Of a stretch of DNA of 64,000 nt, positions 36,268 through 46,393 are shown in pieces (positions within the stretch are counted from its first letter, which is position 1; each line of letters begins with the position of its first letter). Under the pieces are notes generated by a model, which searched no databases, was not told the DNA's origin, and saw only the letters and a program-made list of their open reading frames with translations. The DNA lies in NCBI RefSeq assembly GCF_037039395.1, contig NZ_CP146244.1, forward strand, positions 1,153,501-1,217,500, in the 5' to 3' direction. The position numbers and the translations under genes were made by a program. This stretch comes from Agrobacterium vitis. GTDB lineage: Bacteria; Pseudomonadota; Alphaproteobacteria; Rhizobiales; Rhizobiaceae.

Positions 36268-37749
36268 TTACGAAGCCGCCAATTGCTGTACTGCCTGTTC
36301 GGGCAAAGCAGACTGCATAGCTGTGCCTGGCTGGGCAAAGGCCGCGCCGACGCCGATGAGGATTGGGTTGCTGACACCAAGTGTGGCGACCGCATCGGCC
36401 AGTTCCCCGACCGTTCCACGCCAGCTCGTCTGTTGCGCACGGCTGATTGAGGTCATCGCCACCGCTTGCGTGTTGGACGCCATACCAGCTGCGATGAGAT
36501 TTTCGGCAATCCGGCCCGCCATCCGGCCGCCCATATAGAAGATCGTCGTGACGGATGGATCGGCCATGTCGCGCCAGTTGAGGCTTTCCGGCAGGTCGCC
36601 GTGTCTGGAATGGCCCGTCACCAATCGCAGTGATTGAGCGTGATCGCGGTGGGTGAGCGAAATGCCAAGCGCCGCCGCCATGGCGCTGGCCGAGGTAATT
36701 CCGGGTACGACATCCACGGCAATACCCTCATTCGCCAACCTGGCGATTTCCTCGCCTGCTCGCCCGAAAATCATCGGATCGCCGGATTTCAGCCGCACCA
36801 CCCGTTTTCCAGCCTTGGCAAACCGCACCATCATCTCATTGATATCGTCCTGCTTGCAGCTTTCCCGCCCGCCACGCTTGCCAACCAGCATGCGCTTGGC
36901 CTCACGGCGGGCAAGTTCGAGAACGTCAGGGGAGACCAGATCGTCAAACAGGATGACATCGGCAGCTTGCAGCGCCCGCACGGCTTTCAGGGTCAATAAT
37001 TCCGCATCGCCTGGTCCCGCGCCGACCAGTGTGACCCGCCCATGTGCCGGGGCGTTTGCGAGCCTGGCCGCCTCGTTCAGCAGCAAATGCTCCTCATTGT
37101 CCTGCGGCGGTGCATTGCCGGCAAAGGCGCGGTCCACGAACCGTTCCCAGAATGTGCGGCGCGGTGAGCCGGGTGCCAGCTTTTCATTGATCCGGCCACG
37201 GATCGCTTGTGCCAGTTCCGCCCATGGTTTGAGCGCTGGCGGTAGCAGCGTTTCAATCCGCCGCCGGATAGCCTGCCCGAGGATTGGTGCTGCGCCATCG
37301 GTGGAAATCGCCACCACGACCGGCGAGCGGTTGACGATGGAGCCGAACTGGAATTGGCAATAGGCGGGCTTGTCGATGACATTGACTGGAACGCCCGCCG
37401 CTTTTGCGGCGCAATAGAATGCCTTAGCCTCGTCCTCCGTCTCGCAATCGGCAAGCGCCAAAGCGGCGTTTTCAAAAATGCCGATATGCCAGCAATGGGG
37501 ATGAAGGACCATGCGGTCTTGCTCATCAAGGAGGGTGCGGAAGGTGTCGGACAATTCGTCCTTGGCGCAGAACACCTCGACATCAGCGCCACAGGCCGCT
37601 AGCAATTCGGCCTTCCAGGCTGCTCCTTCCGAACCACCGGCGACGATGACCCGCTTGCCTTCCAGCGCCCAGAAAACCGGCAGTTTGGAAAGCGGTGCGA
37701 CCCGTTCCGGGCGCCGAGACTTATTCTGCGGCAAGGATTTGAACAGCAT
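36268..37749 (-). CDS. cysG: Siroheme synthase (multifunctional)
   Basis: A 493-aa protein that makes siroheme, the cofactor of nitrite reductase NirB. The N-terminal half (about 1-210) is the precorrin-2 dehydrogenase/ferrochelatase domain, with a variant dinucleotide motif VAGGSEGAAWKAELL. The C-terminal half (about 220-475) is uroporphyrinogen-III methyltransferase, with VTLVGAGPGDAELLTLKA, VRLKSGDPMIFGRAGEE and GVTSASA-type segments. The ATG at 37749 has GGAGGA upstream and lies 29 bases inside the end of nasA, so the two are translationally coupled. It is the last gene of the nitrate operon. Confidence 0.92.
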   Translation of the reverse strand: MLFKSLPQNKSRRPERVAPLSKLPVFWALEGKRVIVAGGSEGAAWKAELLAACGADVEVFCAKDELSDTFRTLLDEQDRMVLHPHCWHIGIFENAALALADCETEDEAKAFYCAAKAAGVPVNVIDKPAYCQFQFGSIVNRSPVVVAISTDGAAPILGQAIRRRIETLLPPALKPWAELAQAIRGRINEKLAPGSPRRTFWERFVDRAFAGNAPPQDNEEHLLLNEAARLANAPAHGRVTLVGAGPGDAELLTLKAVRALQAADVILFDDLVSPDVLELARREAKRMLVGKRGGRESCKQDDINEMMVRFAKAGKRVVRLKSGDPMIFGRAGEEIARLANEGIAVDVVPGITSASAMAAALGISLTHRDHAQSLRLVTGHSRHGDLPESLNWRDMADPSVTTIFYMGGRMAGRIAENLIAAGMASNTQAVAMTSISRAQQTSWRGTVGELADAVATLGVSNPILIGVGAAFAQPGTAMQSALPEQAVQQLAAS

Positions 37750-40393
37750 CGATAATCCTCCTGATTTCGGCGCGGCAGGAGCCGCAATTGGTTCCAGCGG
37801 ACAAGGTCTGGCCGACGGCTTCGACCGAGCAGCAGCCGCCCCTGACAGCATTGGTGATCTGGTTGATCCCAACCGAGAAACACGAGCAGACAATCGCTCC
37901 CGGATCGACCTGGCCCGCGCCTGGCCGTCCGGCAATTAGCGCCAGCCGGGCGTGGCGATCGCTGAAGTCGTCGGCAAGCCGGGCGCTGGCCCAATTGCGT
38001 GACACCGCAACCGGTTGGCTCGCCATGAACAGCGCGGCGCAAAGCCTGCCTGCGTTAAAAAACGCCAAACGGACATCGCCACTGGCATGGTCGCTATAGC
38101 CGATCATCTCTGCGGTGACGGGTACGGCAAGCGTTGCTCTCGCCCAGCTTTCCCAATCGCAGTCACGCTCAAACGCCAGCTCCAGCCGCCAGCCATGCTC
38201 GGCCTTGGCCAAAGCCCAATAGGATGCATCCAATGCCTGCGGCTTATGAGCTGACACGGCAAAACCATAGGCCTTAGCCGCATAGGGCTTTGCCGCAATG
38301 GCCACATGTTTCAGCGCTGGCTGACCCGAAACCGGGTCTACCAGGGAAGGTACGAGGCTATCGATGCGGGCCAGTGAGGCGGTTTCGCCAGTCCAGTGCA
38401 TCGGCACGAAAATGGCACCACGGCTTTGGCGGTTGGTCAAAAGCGCGCGAACGATCACCCGGCTGCCGGTCTCGCTGGAAATCTCCACCAGGGCCGCATC
38501 GGCAATACCGAGATTGGCGGCGTCCAGCGGGTGGATTTCCGCGAAGGGTTCGGCCAGATGCGCCGATAGCCTCGCGCTTTTTGCCGTCCGTGTCATCGTA
38601 TGCCAATGATCGCGCACCCGCCCGGTATTGAGGGTGAGGGGAAAATCCTGGCTTGCCCTATCTGGTATTACGGGTTCGCAGGCAATGAAACGGGCCTTGC
38701 CATCGGCATGATAAAAGCCGCCATTGGCGAAAAACCGGCTTTCCGCCGCAGGCTCGCCTTGTCTCTGGGGCCATTGGAAGGGGGCAAGCGCCTGATAGTC
38801 TGCATCCGTGATCGCGCCGTAAGCACCGATATCGAAATCGCGGGTGCCATTGTTTTCAAAACCCGATAGGGCGGCATGTTCGGCAAAGATATCGGCGGGC
38901 GACTGATAGCGAAAGGCTTTGCCAAAGCCCATGCGGCGGCCAATCTCAGCCATCTGCCACCAGTCTGCTCTGGCCTCGCCGGGGGCTGGTTTGAATGGTC
39001 GCTGGCGGGAAATCCGTCGTTCCGAATTGGTGACGGTGCCGGATTTTTCGCCCCAGCCAGCCGCTGGCAGCAGCACATGCGCCAGCTTTGCCGTATCGGT
39101 ATCGGCCTGCATGTCGGAGACGACAACGAAGGGGCAGGCGGCAATCGCCGCTTTGACGGCATCGGCATTGGGCATGGAGACGACTGGATTGGTGGACATG
39201 ATCCACAGCGCCTTGATCCTGCCATCGGCCACCGCCTGGAACATGTCCACGGCCTTCAAGCCGGGCCTGTCGGCCATGGTGGGCGAGGCCCAGAACCGCT
39301 GCACACGATCCCGATCCGTGGGATTGCCCAGCTCCATATGGGCGGCCAGCACGTTGGCGAGCCCACCGACCTCGCGTCCTCCCATGGCATTCGGCTGGCC
39401 GGTCAGCGAAAACGGTCCCATACCGGGTCTGCCGATCCGTCCGGTCGCCAGATGGCAATTGATGATCGCATTGACTTTGTCGGTGCCAAGCGACGACTGG
39501 TTGACGCCCTGGCTATAGCAGGTCACGGTTTTTTCCGTCGCGGCAAACAGTTGGAAAAACTGCCGCAACTGCATGGCAGGCAGGCCGGTCGCTTCCATCA
39601 GATCACCAAGCGATTGACCGGCAGCGGCGGCAAATGCTTCGGCAAAACCGTTTGTATGGGCGGCAATGTAGGATTGGTCGATGCTACCGTTTTCGACCAG
39701 ATGCGCCAGCAAGCCGTTGAACAGCGCCACATCGCCATCCGGGCGGATGGATAGATGCAGGTCGGCAATGTCTGAGGTCGCGGTGCGGCGCGGATCGATC
39801 ACCACCACTTTCAAGCCGGGGCGCTTGGCCTTTTCCGCAGCAATCCGCTGATAGAGCACCGGATGGCACCAGCCCATATTGGAGCCGACCAGCACGATGA
39901 GATCGGCCAGTTCCAGGTCACGGTAGGTGCCGGGAACGGTATCGGAGCCGAAGGCCCGCTTATGGCCAGCGACCGAAGAGGCCATGCAGAGACGCGAATT
40001 GGTGTCGATATTGGCCGAGCCGATAAAACCCTTCATCAGCTTGTTGGCGACGTAATAATCCTCGGTCAGCAATTGGCCGGAGAGATAGAAGGCGACCGAA
40101 TCCGGCCCATGCTCGGCAATGCTGCGGGAAAACCTCTCGGCGACGAGATCGAGCGCCACATCCCAGGTCTGGCGCTCGCCGTAGACGGTCGGAGTGAGTG
40201 CCCTTCCATCCAGATCCAGCGTTTCACCCAGCGCCGAGCCCTTGGAACAGAGCCGGCCGAAATTGGCCGGATGATCCGGGTCGCCCATGATGCTGACGGC
40301 ACCATTGTCCTCAACCTTGGTGTCCTCGACCTTGGCAATCACGCCGCAGCCAACGCCGCAATAGGGACAGGTGGTTTTCGTCTCGCCGGACAT
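37721..40393 (-). CDS. nasA: Assimilatory nitrate reductase catalytic subunit
   Basis: An 890-aa molybdopterin enzyme reducing nitrate to nitrite in the cytoplasm. The N-terminal [4Fe-4S] ligands are in TCPYCGVGCGV (Cys 9, 12, 16) with the fourth in LCSKGSALG. The bis-MGD domains carry NSRLCMASSVAGHKRAFGSD and ending segments such as NTGRVRDHWHTMTRTAKS. The last 60 residues form an added BFD-like [2Fe-2S] domain (VCSCFSVGI ... GTNCGSCRAEI), which lets it take electrons from a ferredoxin- or NADH-linked partner. The ATG at 40393 has GGAG 8 bases upstream; the GTG at 40402 is an alternative. Confidence 0.95.
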   Translation of the reverse strand: MSGETKTTCPYCGVGCGVIAKVEDTKVEDNGAVSIMGDPDHPANFGRLCSKGSALGETLDLDGRALTPTVYGERQTWDVALDLVAERFSRSIAEHGPDSVAFYLSGQLLTEDYYVANKLMKGFIGSANIDTNSRLCMASSVAGHKRAFGSDTVPGTYRDLELADLIVLVGSNMGWCHPVLYQRIAAEKAKRPGLKVVVIDPRRTATSDIADLHLSIRPDGDVALFNGLLAHLVENGSIDQSYIAAHTNGFAEAFAAAAGQSLGDLMEATGLPAMQLRQFFQLFAATEKTVTCYSQGVNQSSLGTDKVNAIINCHLATGRIGRPGMGPFSLTGQPNAMGGREVGGLANVLAAHMELGNPTDRDRVQRFWASPTMADRPGLKAVDMFQAVADGRIKALWIMSTNPVVSMPNADAVKAAIAACPFVVVSDMQADTDTAKLAHVLLPAAGWGEKSGTVTNSERRISRQRPFKPAPGEARADWWQMAEIGRRMGFGKAFRYQSPADIFAEHAALSGFENNGTRDFDIGAYGAITDADYQALAPFQWPQRQGEPAAESRFFANGGFYHADGKARFIACEPVIPDRASQDFPLTLNTGRVRDHWHTMTRTAKSARLSAHLAEPFAEIHPLDAANLGIADAALVEISSETGSRVIVRALLTNRQSRGAIFVPMHWTGETASLARIDSLVPSLVDPVSGQPALKHVAIAAKPYAAKAYGFAVSAHKPQALDASYWALAKAEHGWRLELAFERDCDWESWARATLAVPVTAEMIGYSDHASGDVRLAFFNAGRLCAALFMASQPVAVSRNWASARLADDFSDRHARLALIAGRPGAGQVDPGAIVCSCFSVGINQITNAVRGGCCSVEAVGQTLSAGTNCGSCRAEIRRIIDAVQILAAE

Positions 40394-40398
40394 GATGC

Positions 40399-40734
40399 TC
40401 ACTCCGCTGCCTGCAACAGGCTTTCCATGGCAATGGAGAGCACGCCTTCGACATTGCGCACGGCAATTGTTCGTACTGCCCCTTCATCGGCACCCAGCGC
40501 TTTGCCGCTTTCCAGCGAGATCACCCAATTGTGCAGCGGGCAAGTCACCGCCTTGCCATGGACGATGCCCTGGCTGAGCGGCCCACCCTTGTGCGGGCAA
40601 TGGTCCTCGATGGCGAAGACCTCGTTTTCGGCGGTGCGAAATACCGCGATCTTGCCTTGAGGGGTTTTTACGCAGCGCGCGCCGCGCAGCGGAATGTCGT
40701 CGATATGGCCGATAGAGGTCCAGTTCTGATCCAT
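40399..40734 (-). CDS. nirD: Nitrite reductase small subunit
   Basis: A 111-aa Rieske-like protein. The Cys-His pairs are kept in DHCPHKGGPLSQG and VTCPLHNWVISLESG, so it could hold a [2Fe-2S] cluster, unlike the E. coli NirD where ligands are lost. It works with NirB in NADH-dependent reduction of nitrite to ammonium. The ATG at 40734 follows the nirB stop by 4 bases, and its own stop sits just before the nasA start. Confidence 0.93.
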   Translation of the reverse strand: MDQNWTSIGHIDDIPLRGARCVKTPQGKIAVFRTAENEVFAIEDHCPHKGGPLSQGIVHGKAVTCPLHNWVISLESGKALGADEGAVRTIAVRNVEGVLSIAMESLLQAAE

Positions 40735-40738
40735 GATC

Positions 40739-43186
40739 TCACTCCGCTGCCTGGGTGTAGCCGATGGTCGCCATCGGCTTGAACTCATGCTTGTCCTTGC
40801 CGGAAACGCGCTCCGACCAGGGGTCGACCTGGGCGAATGTCTGGCTGAAAACGAAGCGGTCGAAATAGGCCTTGCGCTTGGTTTCATCCTCCATGATCTG
40901 GCGGCGCACCTCGTCATGGCCAATGCGTTTTGCCCATTTGTAGATCCGCTCCAGATAGCGGCCCTGTTCGCGGTACATCTGGGTCAGCGCAACGATATGC
41001 TCCAGCGCCTCTTCCTCGGTTTTGACGAGGCCCAGAACATCGGTACCCTTGATGTCGAGACCAGCAGCGCCTGCGAAATGAATCTCGTAGCCTGAATCGA
41101 CGCAGATGACGCCAATATCCTTGCAGGTCGCTTCGGCGCAGTTGCGCGGACAGCCGGAGACGGCCAGTTTCAACTTGGCGGGCGTCCAGGAGCCCCACAT
41201 GAATTTTTCAAGCTTGATGCCAAACCCGGTGGAATCCTGCGTGCCGAACCGGCACCAGTCGGAGCCGACGCAGGTCTTTACGGTGCGCAGACCCTTGGCA
41301 TAGGCCTGGCCGGAGACGAAGCCTGCCTTGCCGAGATCGGCCCAGACGGCGGGCAGGTCTTCCTTTTCGATGCCCAGCAGGTCGATGCGCTGGCCGCCGG
41401 TGACCTTGACCATGGGGATTTCGAACTTGTCGACCACATCGGCAATGGCCCTGAGTTCGGCGGCATTGGTGACGCCGCCCCACATGCGCGGCACGACCGA
41501 ATAGGTGCCGTCTTTCTGGATGTTGGCATGGACGCGCTCATTGATGAAGCGCGACTGATAGTCGTCGGCATATTCGTCCGGCCAATCGCAGACGAGGTAA
41601 TAGTTGAGCGCCGGGCGGCATTTGGCGCAGCCGCAGGAGCTTTTCCATTCCAGTTCCTGCATGACGGCGGGGATGGTCTTCAGTCCCTTGGCCTTGATCA
41701 GCCTGCGCACATCGTCATGGCCAAGGTCGGAGCAGGCGCAGATCGGCGTGACGGCCTTTGGGTTATAAGCATCACCCAGCGTCAGCGCCATGACCTGCTC
41801 GACAAGGCCGGTGCAGTTGCCGCAGGAGGCGGAGGCTTTCGTATGGGCGCGCACCTCATCCAGTGAGGTCAGGCCTTTGCCGGTAATGGTCGAGACGATC
41901 TTACCCTTGCAGACGCCGTTGCAGCCGCAGATTTCCGCATCATCCGGCAAGGCTGCAACGGCCGCCATAGGGTCCAGCGGTGTACCCCCCTGGTAGGACT
42001 GGCCGAAAATAAGCGTGTCGCGCATCTGCGAAATGTCGGTGCCGCGCTTCATCAGATCGAAGAACCACGAGCCATCACCGGTTTCGCCGTAAAGCACGGC
42101 GCCGACAATGCGGTTATCCTTCAGCACCAGCCGCTTGTAGATGCCGGATGAGGCATCGCGCAGCACGATTTCTTCGCGGTCAGGTGCTTCTGCAAAATCC
42201 CCGGCGGAAAACAGGTTGATGCCGGTGACCTTGAGTTTGGTATTGACGACGGAGCCGTGATATTCGGCATGACCACCAGTCAGCCGGTCGGCCAGCACCC
42301 GGGCGCTTTCATAGAGCGGCGCAACCAGGCCGTAGCACATGCCGCGATGCTCGGCGCATTCGCCAAGCGCAAAGATCGACGCGTCCGACGTCTGCATGCC
42401 GTCATCAACAACGATGCCGCGATTGACGGCAAGACCGGCATCCTTGGCAAGCTGTGAAGCCGGACGAATACCAACCGCCATCACCACCACGTCGCCTGAA
42501 ATCACCCGGCCATCTTCCAGCTCGATGCCTTCGACTTTGTCCGTACCGAGGATCGCCTTGGTATTGGCTTTGGTGATGATCTCGATGCCCCGTTCGGAAA
42601 GCGCCTTTTCCAGAAGATAGGCGGCAGCGGGGTCGAGCTGGCGCTCCATGATGGTCGGCATCAAGTGAATGACGGTGACCTCCATGCCCTGACGCTTCAA
42701 GCCATAGGCGGCTTCAAGCCCCAGCAGCCCCGCGCCGATGATGATGGCCCGGCCTTGGCCCTTGCTGATCTCCAGCATTTTCTCGACATCATCGAGATCG
42801 CGATAGGCGAGCACGCCGGGCAATTGATGACCGGGGACCGGAATGATGAAGGGCAGGGAGCCGGTGGCAATCACCAGCTTGTCATAGGCGGCGGTGATGC
42901 CGTTTTCCGAGGTTACGGTTTTTGCCTGCCGGTCAATACCGGAGACTTTCGCGCCGCGATGCAGGGTCACGCCATGGGTTTCATACCATTGATCGTTATG
43001 GATGATGATATCTTCATAGGCTTTTTCGCCCGACAGCACCGGCGAGAGCATGATGCGGTCGTAATTGACGCGCGGCTCGGCATTGAAAACGGTGACGTCA
43101 TAAAGGCCGGGAGCTTTTTCGAAAAGCTCTTCCAGCATCCGGCCCGGCGCCATGCCATTGCCGATGATAACCAGTTTTTCCGCCAT
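40739..43186 (-). CDS. nirB: NAD(P)H-dependent nitrite reductase large subunit
   Basis: An 815-aa siroheme enzyme. It has an N-terminal FAD/NAD(P)H oxidoreductase part (LVIIGNGMAPGRMLEEL; second dinucleotide motif AIIIGAGLLGLEAAYGL near 145), two BFD-like [2Fe-2S] motifs (EICGCNGVCKGKIVS and TPICACSDLGHDDVRRLI), then the ferredoxin-like and siroheme/[4Fe-4S] domains. The cluster Cys residues lie in TCVGSDWCRFG and VSGCPRNCAEATCKD. It reduces nitrite to ammonium with six electrons. GGAG precedes the ATG. It is flanked by nrtC and nirD in one operon. Confidence 0.96.
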   Translation of the reverse strand: MAEKLVIIGNGMAPGRMLEELFEKAPGLYDVTVFNAEPRVNYDRIMLSPVLSGEKAYEDIIIHNDQWYETHGVTLHRGAKVSGIDRQAKTVTSENGITAAYDKLVIATGSLPFIIPVPGHQLPGVLAYRDLDDVEKMLEISKGQGRAIIIGAGLLGLEAAYGLKRQGMEVTVIHLMPTIMERQLDPAAAYLLEKALSERGIEIITKANTKAILGTDKVEGIELEDGRVISGDVVVMAVGIRPASQLAKDAGLAVNRGIVVDDGMQTSDASIFALGECAEHRGMCYGLVAPLYESARVLADRLTGGHAEYHGSVVNTKLKVTGINLFSAGDFAEAPDREEIVLRDASSGIYKRLVLKDNRIVGAVLYGETGDGSWFFDLMKRGTDISQMRDTLIFGQSYQGGTPLDPMAAVAALPDDAEICGCNGVCKGKIVSTITGKGLTSLDEVRAHTKASASCGNCTGLVEQVMALTLGDAYNPKAVTPICACSDLGHDDVRRLIKAKGLKTIPAVMQELEWKSSCGCAKCRPALNYYLVCDWPDEYADDYQSRFINERVHANIQKDGTYSVVPRMWGGVTNAAELRAIADVVDKFEIPMVKVTGGQRIDLLGIEKEDLPAVWADLGKAGFVSGQAYAKGLRTVKTCVGSDWCRFGTQDSTGFGIKLEKFMWGSWTPAKLKLAVSGCPRNCAEATCKDIGVICVDSGYEIHFAGAAGLDIKGTDVLGLVKTEEEALEHIVALTQMYREQGRYLERIYKWAKRIGHDEVRRQIMEDETKRKAYFDRFVFSQTFAQVDPWSERVSGKDKHEFKPMATIGYTQAAE

Positions 43187-43191
43187 AGTGT

Positions 43192-43989
43192 TTACTCCGC
43201 GGCTTCGACGAAGCGGTGACGTTCGTAGAGGAACTTCAACACGGCTTCGCGGGATTTGAGATAGGTCCGGTCTCCGGCCAATGCGATGCGGTCACGAACG
43301 CGCGGGATCGGCACATCAAGCACTTCACCGATCTTTGCGGCGGGGCCGTTGGTCATCATGACGATCCGGTCGGAGAGCAGCACGGCCTCATCGACATCAT
43401 GGGTAATCATGATCATCGTATTGCCGAGGCGCGCATGGATTTCCATCACGGCGTCCTGCAAATGGGCGCGGGTCAGCGCGTCCAGTGCCCCGAACGGTTC
43501 GTCCAGCAACAGGATTTTCGGCTCCATGGCCAGCGCCCGGGCAATGCCGACACGCTGTTTCATGCCGCCGGAAATCTCCGCGGGCCGCTTGTCCTTTGCA
43601 TGCCCCATCTGCACAAGATCGAGATTGCGCATCACCCAGTCATGCTTTTCCGCTTTGGTCTTGCGGCCAGCAAACACCTTGGAGACGGCGAGATTGACGT
43701 TTTCATACACCGTCAGCCATGGCAGCAGCGAATGGTTCTGAAAGACCACGGCCCGTTCCGGCCCCGGCGCGTTGACCTCGGTGTTTTCCAGCAGGATCGC
43801 GCCTGCGGTTACGCGGGTCAGACCGGCGATCAGATTCAGCAGCGTGGACTTGCCACAGCCGGAATGGCCGATGATCGAGACGAACTCGCCCTTGCCGATG
43901 GACAGGGAGACATCTTTCAATACCTCGGTCTTTGTGCCTGATCGTTCGAAGCTTTTGTCGATATGGTCGATTTTGAGATAGGCATTCAT
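43192..43989 (-). CDS. nrtC: Nitrate ABC transporter ATP-binding protein
   Basis: A 265-aa ATPase of the nitrate/sulfonate/taurine class: Walker A GHSGCGKSTLLNL near 40, Q-loop FQNHSLLPWLTVYENV, signature ISGGMKQRVGIARAL, Walker B ILLLDEPFGALDALT. It is the length of NasD/NrtD and has no extra binding-protein domain as in cyanobacterial NrtC, so the name follows rhizobial use. AGGAGAGG lies upstream of the ATG. It ends 5 bases before nirB. Confidence 0.92.
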   Translation of the reverse strand: MNAYLKIDHIDKSFERSGTKTEVLKDVSLSIGKGEFVSIIGHSGCGKSTLLNLIAGLTRVTAGAILLENTEVNAPGPERAVVFQNHSLLPWLTVYENVNLAVSKVFAGRKTKAEKHDWVMRNLDLVQMGHAKDKRPAEISGGMKQRVGIARALAMEPKILLLDEPFGALDALTRAHLQDAVMEIHARLGNTMIMITHDVDEAVLLSDRIVMMTNGPAAKIGEVLDVPIPRVRDRIALAGDRTYLKSREAVLKFLYERHRFVEAAE

Positions 43990-44058
43990 TAGCAGGCCTC
44001 TCCTTTTGTTGTGCGCATGACCGGACGGAAAACCGCTTCACACTTTTCCTGGTCATGC

Positions 44059-44967
44059 TTAGTTTTTCGCGGTGCCACGGGTGATGACACTGCCAAGGAG
44101 AGCGACGAGCTTGTCGAGGACAAAGCCGGTCACACCGATATAGGCAAGCGCCACGATGATGTCGGAGAGCCGCGAGGAATTCCACGCATCCCAGATGAAG
44201 AAGCCGATGCCGACGCCGCCGGTCAGCATTTCAGCGGCAACGATGGCCAGCCACGACAGGCCGACGCCGATGCGAAGCCCGGTAAAGATGTAAGGGGCGG
44301 CGGCAGGCACCATGATGCGGATGAAGAATTCCAGCGGGTTCAGCCGCAGCACCCGGGCAACATTGCGGTAATCGTCGGGAATATTGCGCACGCCGACGGC
44401 AGTGTTGATGATGACCGGCCAGATCGAGGTGATGAAGATCACGAAAATCGCCGAGGGATTGGAATTCTGGAAGGCAGCCAGCGATAGCGGCAACCAGGCA
44501 AGCGGCGGCACGGTGCGCAAGATCTGGAAGATCGGGTCCAGGCCGCGCATTGCCCAGATGCTCTGGCCGACCACAGCACCGAGAAAGACGCCGACAATGG
44601 CCGCCAGCCCGAAGCCGATTGCCACCCGCTCCAGCGACACCAAAACGCGCAGGCCAAGACCGATATCCTGCGGCCCATTGTTGAAGAACGGGGCCGTGAT
44701 CAGGTCATGGGCTTCTTCCCAGACCTGGCTTGGCGGCGGCAAGGTTGCACCTGCATGGGAACAGGCGATCTGCCAGATGCCCAGCAGGATGGCGAGAACG
44801 ACGAATGGTGGCACGACATTGCGCAACACATTTGCGCCGATGCGCTGACTGTTGAGCCTGCGGGTGGGGCGGCGCGTCATGGCAACCACTGTTCCAACTG
44901 ACTGAGGGGCGGCCGATTGATGGGCGGCAAGGGCTGTGGGTTCTGCTTTGCGAAGACTTGCGGACAT
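44059..44967 (-). CDS. nrtB: Nitrate ABC transporter permease
   Basis: A 302-aa inner membrane protein of the NrtB family with an extended polar N-terminus and about six transmembrane segments. The coupling EAA-like loop lies near NVARVLRLNPLEFFIRIMVP. The ATG at 44967 has CAGGAGAA just upstream. It lies between the binding-protein gene and the ATPase gene, the usual nrtABC order. Confidence 0.92.
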   Translation of the reverse strand: MSASLRKAEPTALAAHQSAAPQSVGTVVAMTRRPTRRLNSQRIGANVLRNVVPPFVVLAILLGIWQIACSHAGATLPPPSQVWEEAHDLITAPFFNNGPQDIGLGLRVLVSLERVAIGFGLAAIVGVFLGAVVGQSIWAMRGLDPIFQILRTVPPLAWLPLSLAAFQNSNPSAIFVIFITSIWPVIINTAVGVRNIPDDYRNVARVLRLNPLEFFIRIMVPAAAPYIFTGLRIGVGLSWLAIVAAEMLTGGVGIGFFIWDAWNSSRLSDIIVALAYIGVTGFVLDKLVALLGSVITRGTAKN

Positions 44968-45005
44968 TGGTTTCTCCTGTTGCGGCTTTCTCCTGTTGCG
45001 TGCGG

Positions 45006-46304
45006 TCACGCCGTAGCCTTGATGGTCAGGCTGTCGAGATAGGCCTTCGGGTTTTCAGGGTCGAAGACCTTGCCGTCGAAGAAGGTCTCTTTGCCGCGTG
45101 AGGTCGATGCCGGAATATCGGCGCTGGCGACCGACAGATCCTTGGCGGCAGCCCGCCAGATGTCTTCCCGGTTGACCTTGTCGACCAGTGCTTTCATGTC
45201 GAGATCGGCGGCAAACTTGCCCCAGCGGATGTTTTCGGTGAGGAACCACAGGTCATGGCTCTTGAACGGGTAGGAGGCATGGTCCTGCCAGAATTTCATC
45301 TGCAAGCCGGTGTTTTCCACCACGCGGCCATTGCCGTAATTGATATTGCCCTTCAGGCGGCCAAGCACATCCTTTGGCGGCACGTTGAACCATTGGCGCT
45401 TGCCGAGAATGTCGGCCATTTCGGCCTTGTTCTCCATGCTGTCGCACCAGATCTGCGCTTCCATGATCGCCATCATCAGCGCTTTGGTGGCATTGGGGTT
45501 CTTTTCCACCCAGTCGGTGCGCATCGAGAAGGCTTTTTCAGGGTGGCCCTTCCAGAGCTCGCCGGTGGTACAGGCTGTAAAGCCGATGCCCTGGTTGACC
45601 AGTTGCTCGTTCCAGGGTTCGCCGACGCAGAAGGCGTCCATGGAGCCGACTTTCATATTGGCGACCATCTGCGGTGGCGGCACGACGATGGTTGAGACGT
45701 CCTTGTCGGGATTGATGCCGCCAGCGGCAAGCCAGTAGCGAATCCACAGATCATGGGTGCCACCCGGAAAGGTCATCGCCACCTTGACTTCGCCGGTCTT
45801 GGCTTTCTTGGCGGCAAAAGCGTCCTTCAGCTTGGCGGCGTCAAGGGCGACGCCGGTTTCTGCATATTCCTTGGCCACCGAAATGCCCTGGCTGTCGAGA
45901 TTGAGGCGGGCAAGGATCGACATGGCCACGGGCACGCTGTTTTGCGTTACTTTGCCGGTTTGCATCAGGTAGGGCATCGGGGTGAGGATATGAGCGCCGT
46001 CAATGCCATTGGATGCGCCGCCCAGCACAAGGTTGTCGCGGGTCGCACCCCAGGATGCCTGTTTCGACACTTCCACACCGGTCATGCCATATTTGGCAAA
46101 CAGGCCTTTTTCCTGCGCGATGATCAAGGGGGCGGCATCCGTCAGGGCGATGAAGCCAAGCTTGGCACCGCTGACTTCCGGGGTGGCGGTGGCCGCCAGC
46201 GCGCCTGTGGGCAACAGGATGCGGGCGGCGGCAAGTGTGGCGGCCGCACCTGTTGCCTTGAGAATTGAACGGCGATTGATAGCGTGATGGGCGATGCGGG
46301 TCAT
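45006..46304 (-). CDS. nrtA: Nitrate ABC transporter substrate-binding protein
   Basis: A 432-aa nitrate-binding protein with a twin-arginine signal (NRRSILKATGAAATLAAARI), cleavage near residue 37. The mature part starts KLGFIALTDAAPLIIAQEKG, followed by WIRYWLAAGGINPDKDVSTI and CVGEPWNEQLVNQGIGF, diagnostic for NrtA/CmpA. GACAGGAG gives a strong ribosome site for the ATG at 46304. Just upstream lies a 160-base regulatory leader. It captures nitrate in the periplasm for NrtB and NrtC. Confidence 0.94.
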   Translation of the reverse strand: MTRIAHHAINRRSILKATGAAATLAAARILLPTGALAATATPEVSGAKLGFIALTDAAPLIIAQEKGLFAKYGMTGVEVSKQASWGATRDNLVLGGASNGIDGAHILTPMPYLMQTGKVTQNSVPVAMSILARLNLDSQGISVAKEYAETGVALDAAKLKDAFAAKKAKTGEVKVAMTFPGGTHDLWIRYWLAAGGINPDKDVSTIVVPPPQMVANMKVGSMDAFCVGEPWNEQLVNQGIGFTACTTGELWKGHPEKAFSMRTDWVEKNPNATKALMMAIMEAQIWCDSMENKAEMADILGKRQWFNVPPKDVLGRLKGNINYGNGRVVENTGLQMKFWQDHASYPFKSHDLWFLTENIRWGKFAADLDMKALVDKVNREDIWRAAAKDLSVASADIPASTSRGKETFFDGKVFDPENPKAYLDSLTIKATA

Positions 46305-46341
46305 GACTGGCTCCTGTCGGGCGGGCAAAAGGGCAAAACGC

Positions 46342-46386
46342 AAAAAAACGCCGCGAAGATTCCTGCGCGGACCGGGAGGTGTCCGC
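46342..46386 (-). terminator. nrtA leader: competing antiterminator and terminator hairpins
   Basis: Read on the minus strand, GCGGAC (46386-46381) pairs with GTCCGC (46372-46367). CCGCG (46370-46366) can instead pair with CGCGG (46355-46351), and the latter is followed two bases on by TTTTTTT (46348-46342). The two pairings share bases 46370-46367 and exclude each other, so this is an attenuator. Formation of the first frees nrtA from termination. Confidence 0.78.
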
Positions 46387-46393
46387 TCAAAAA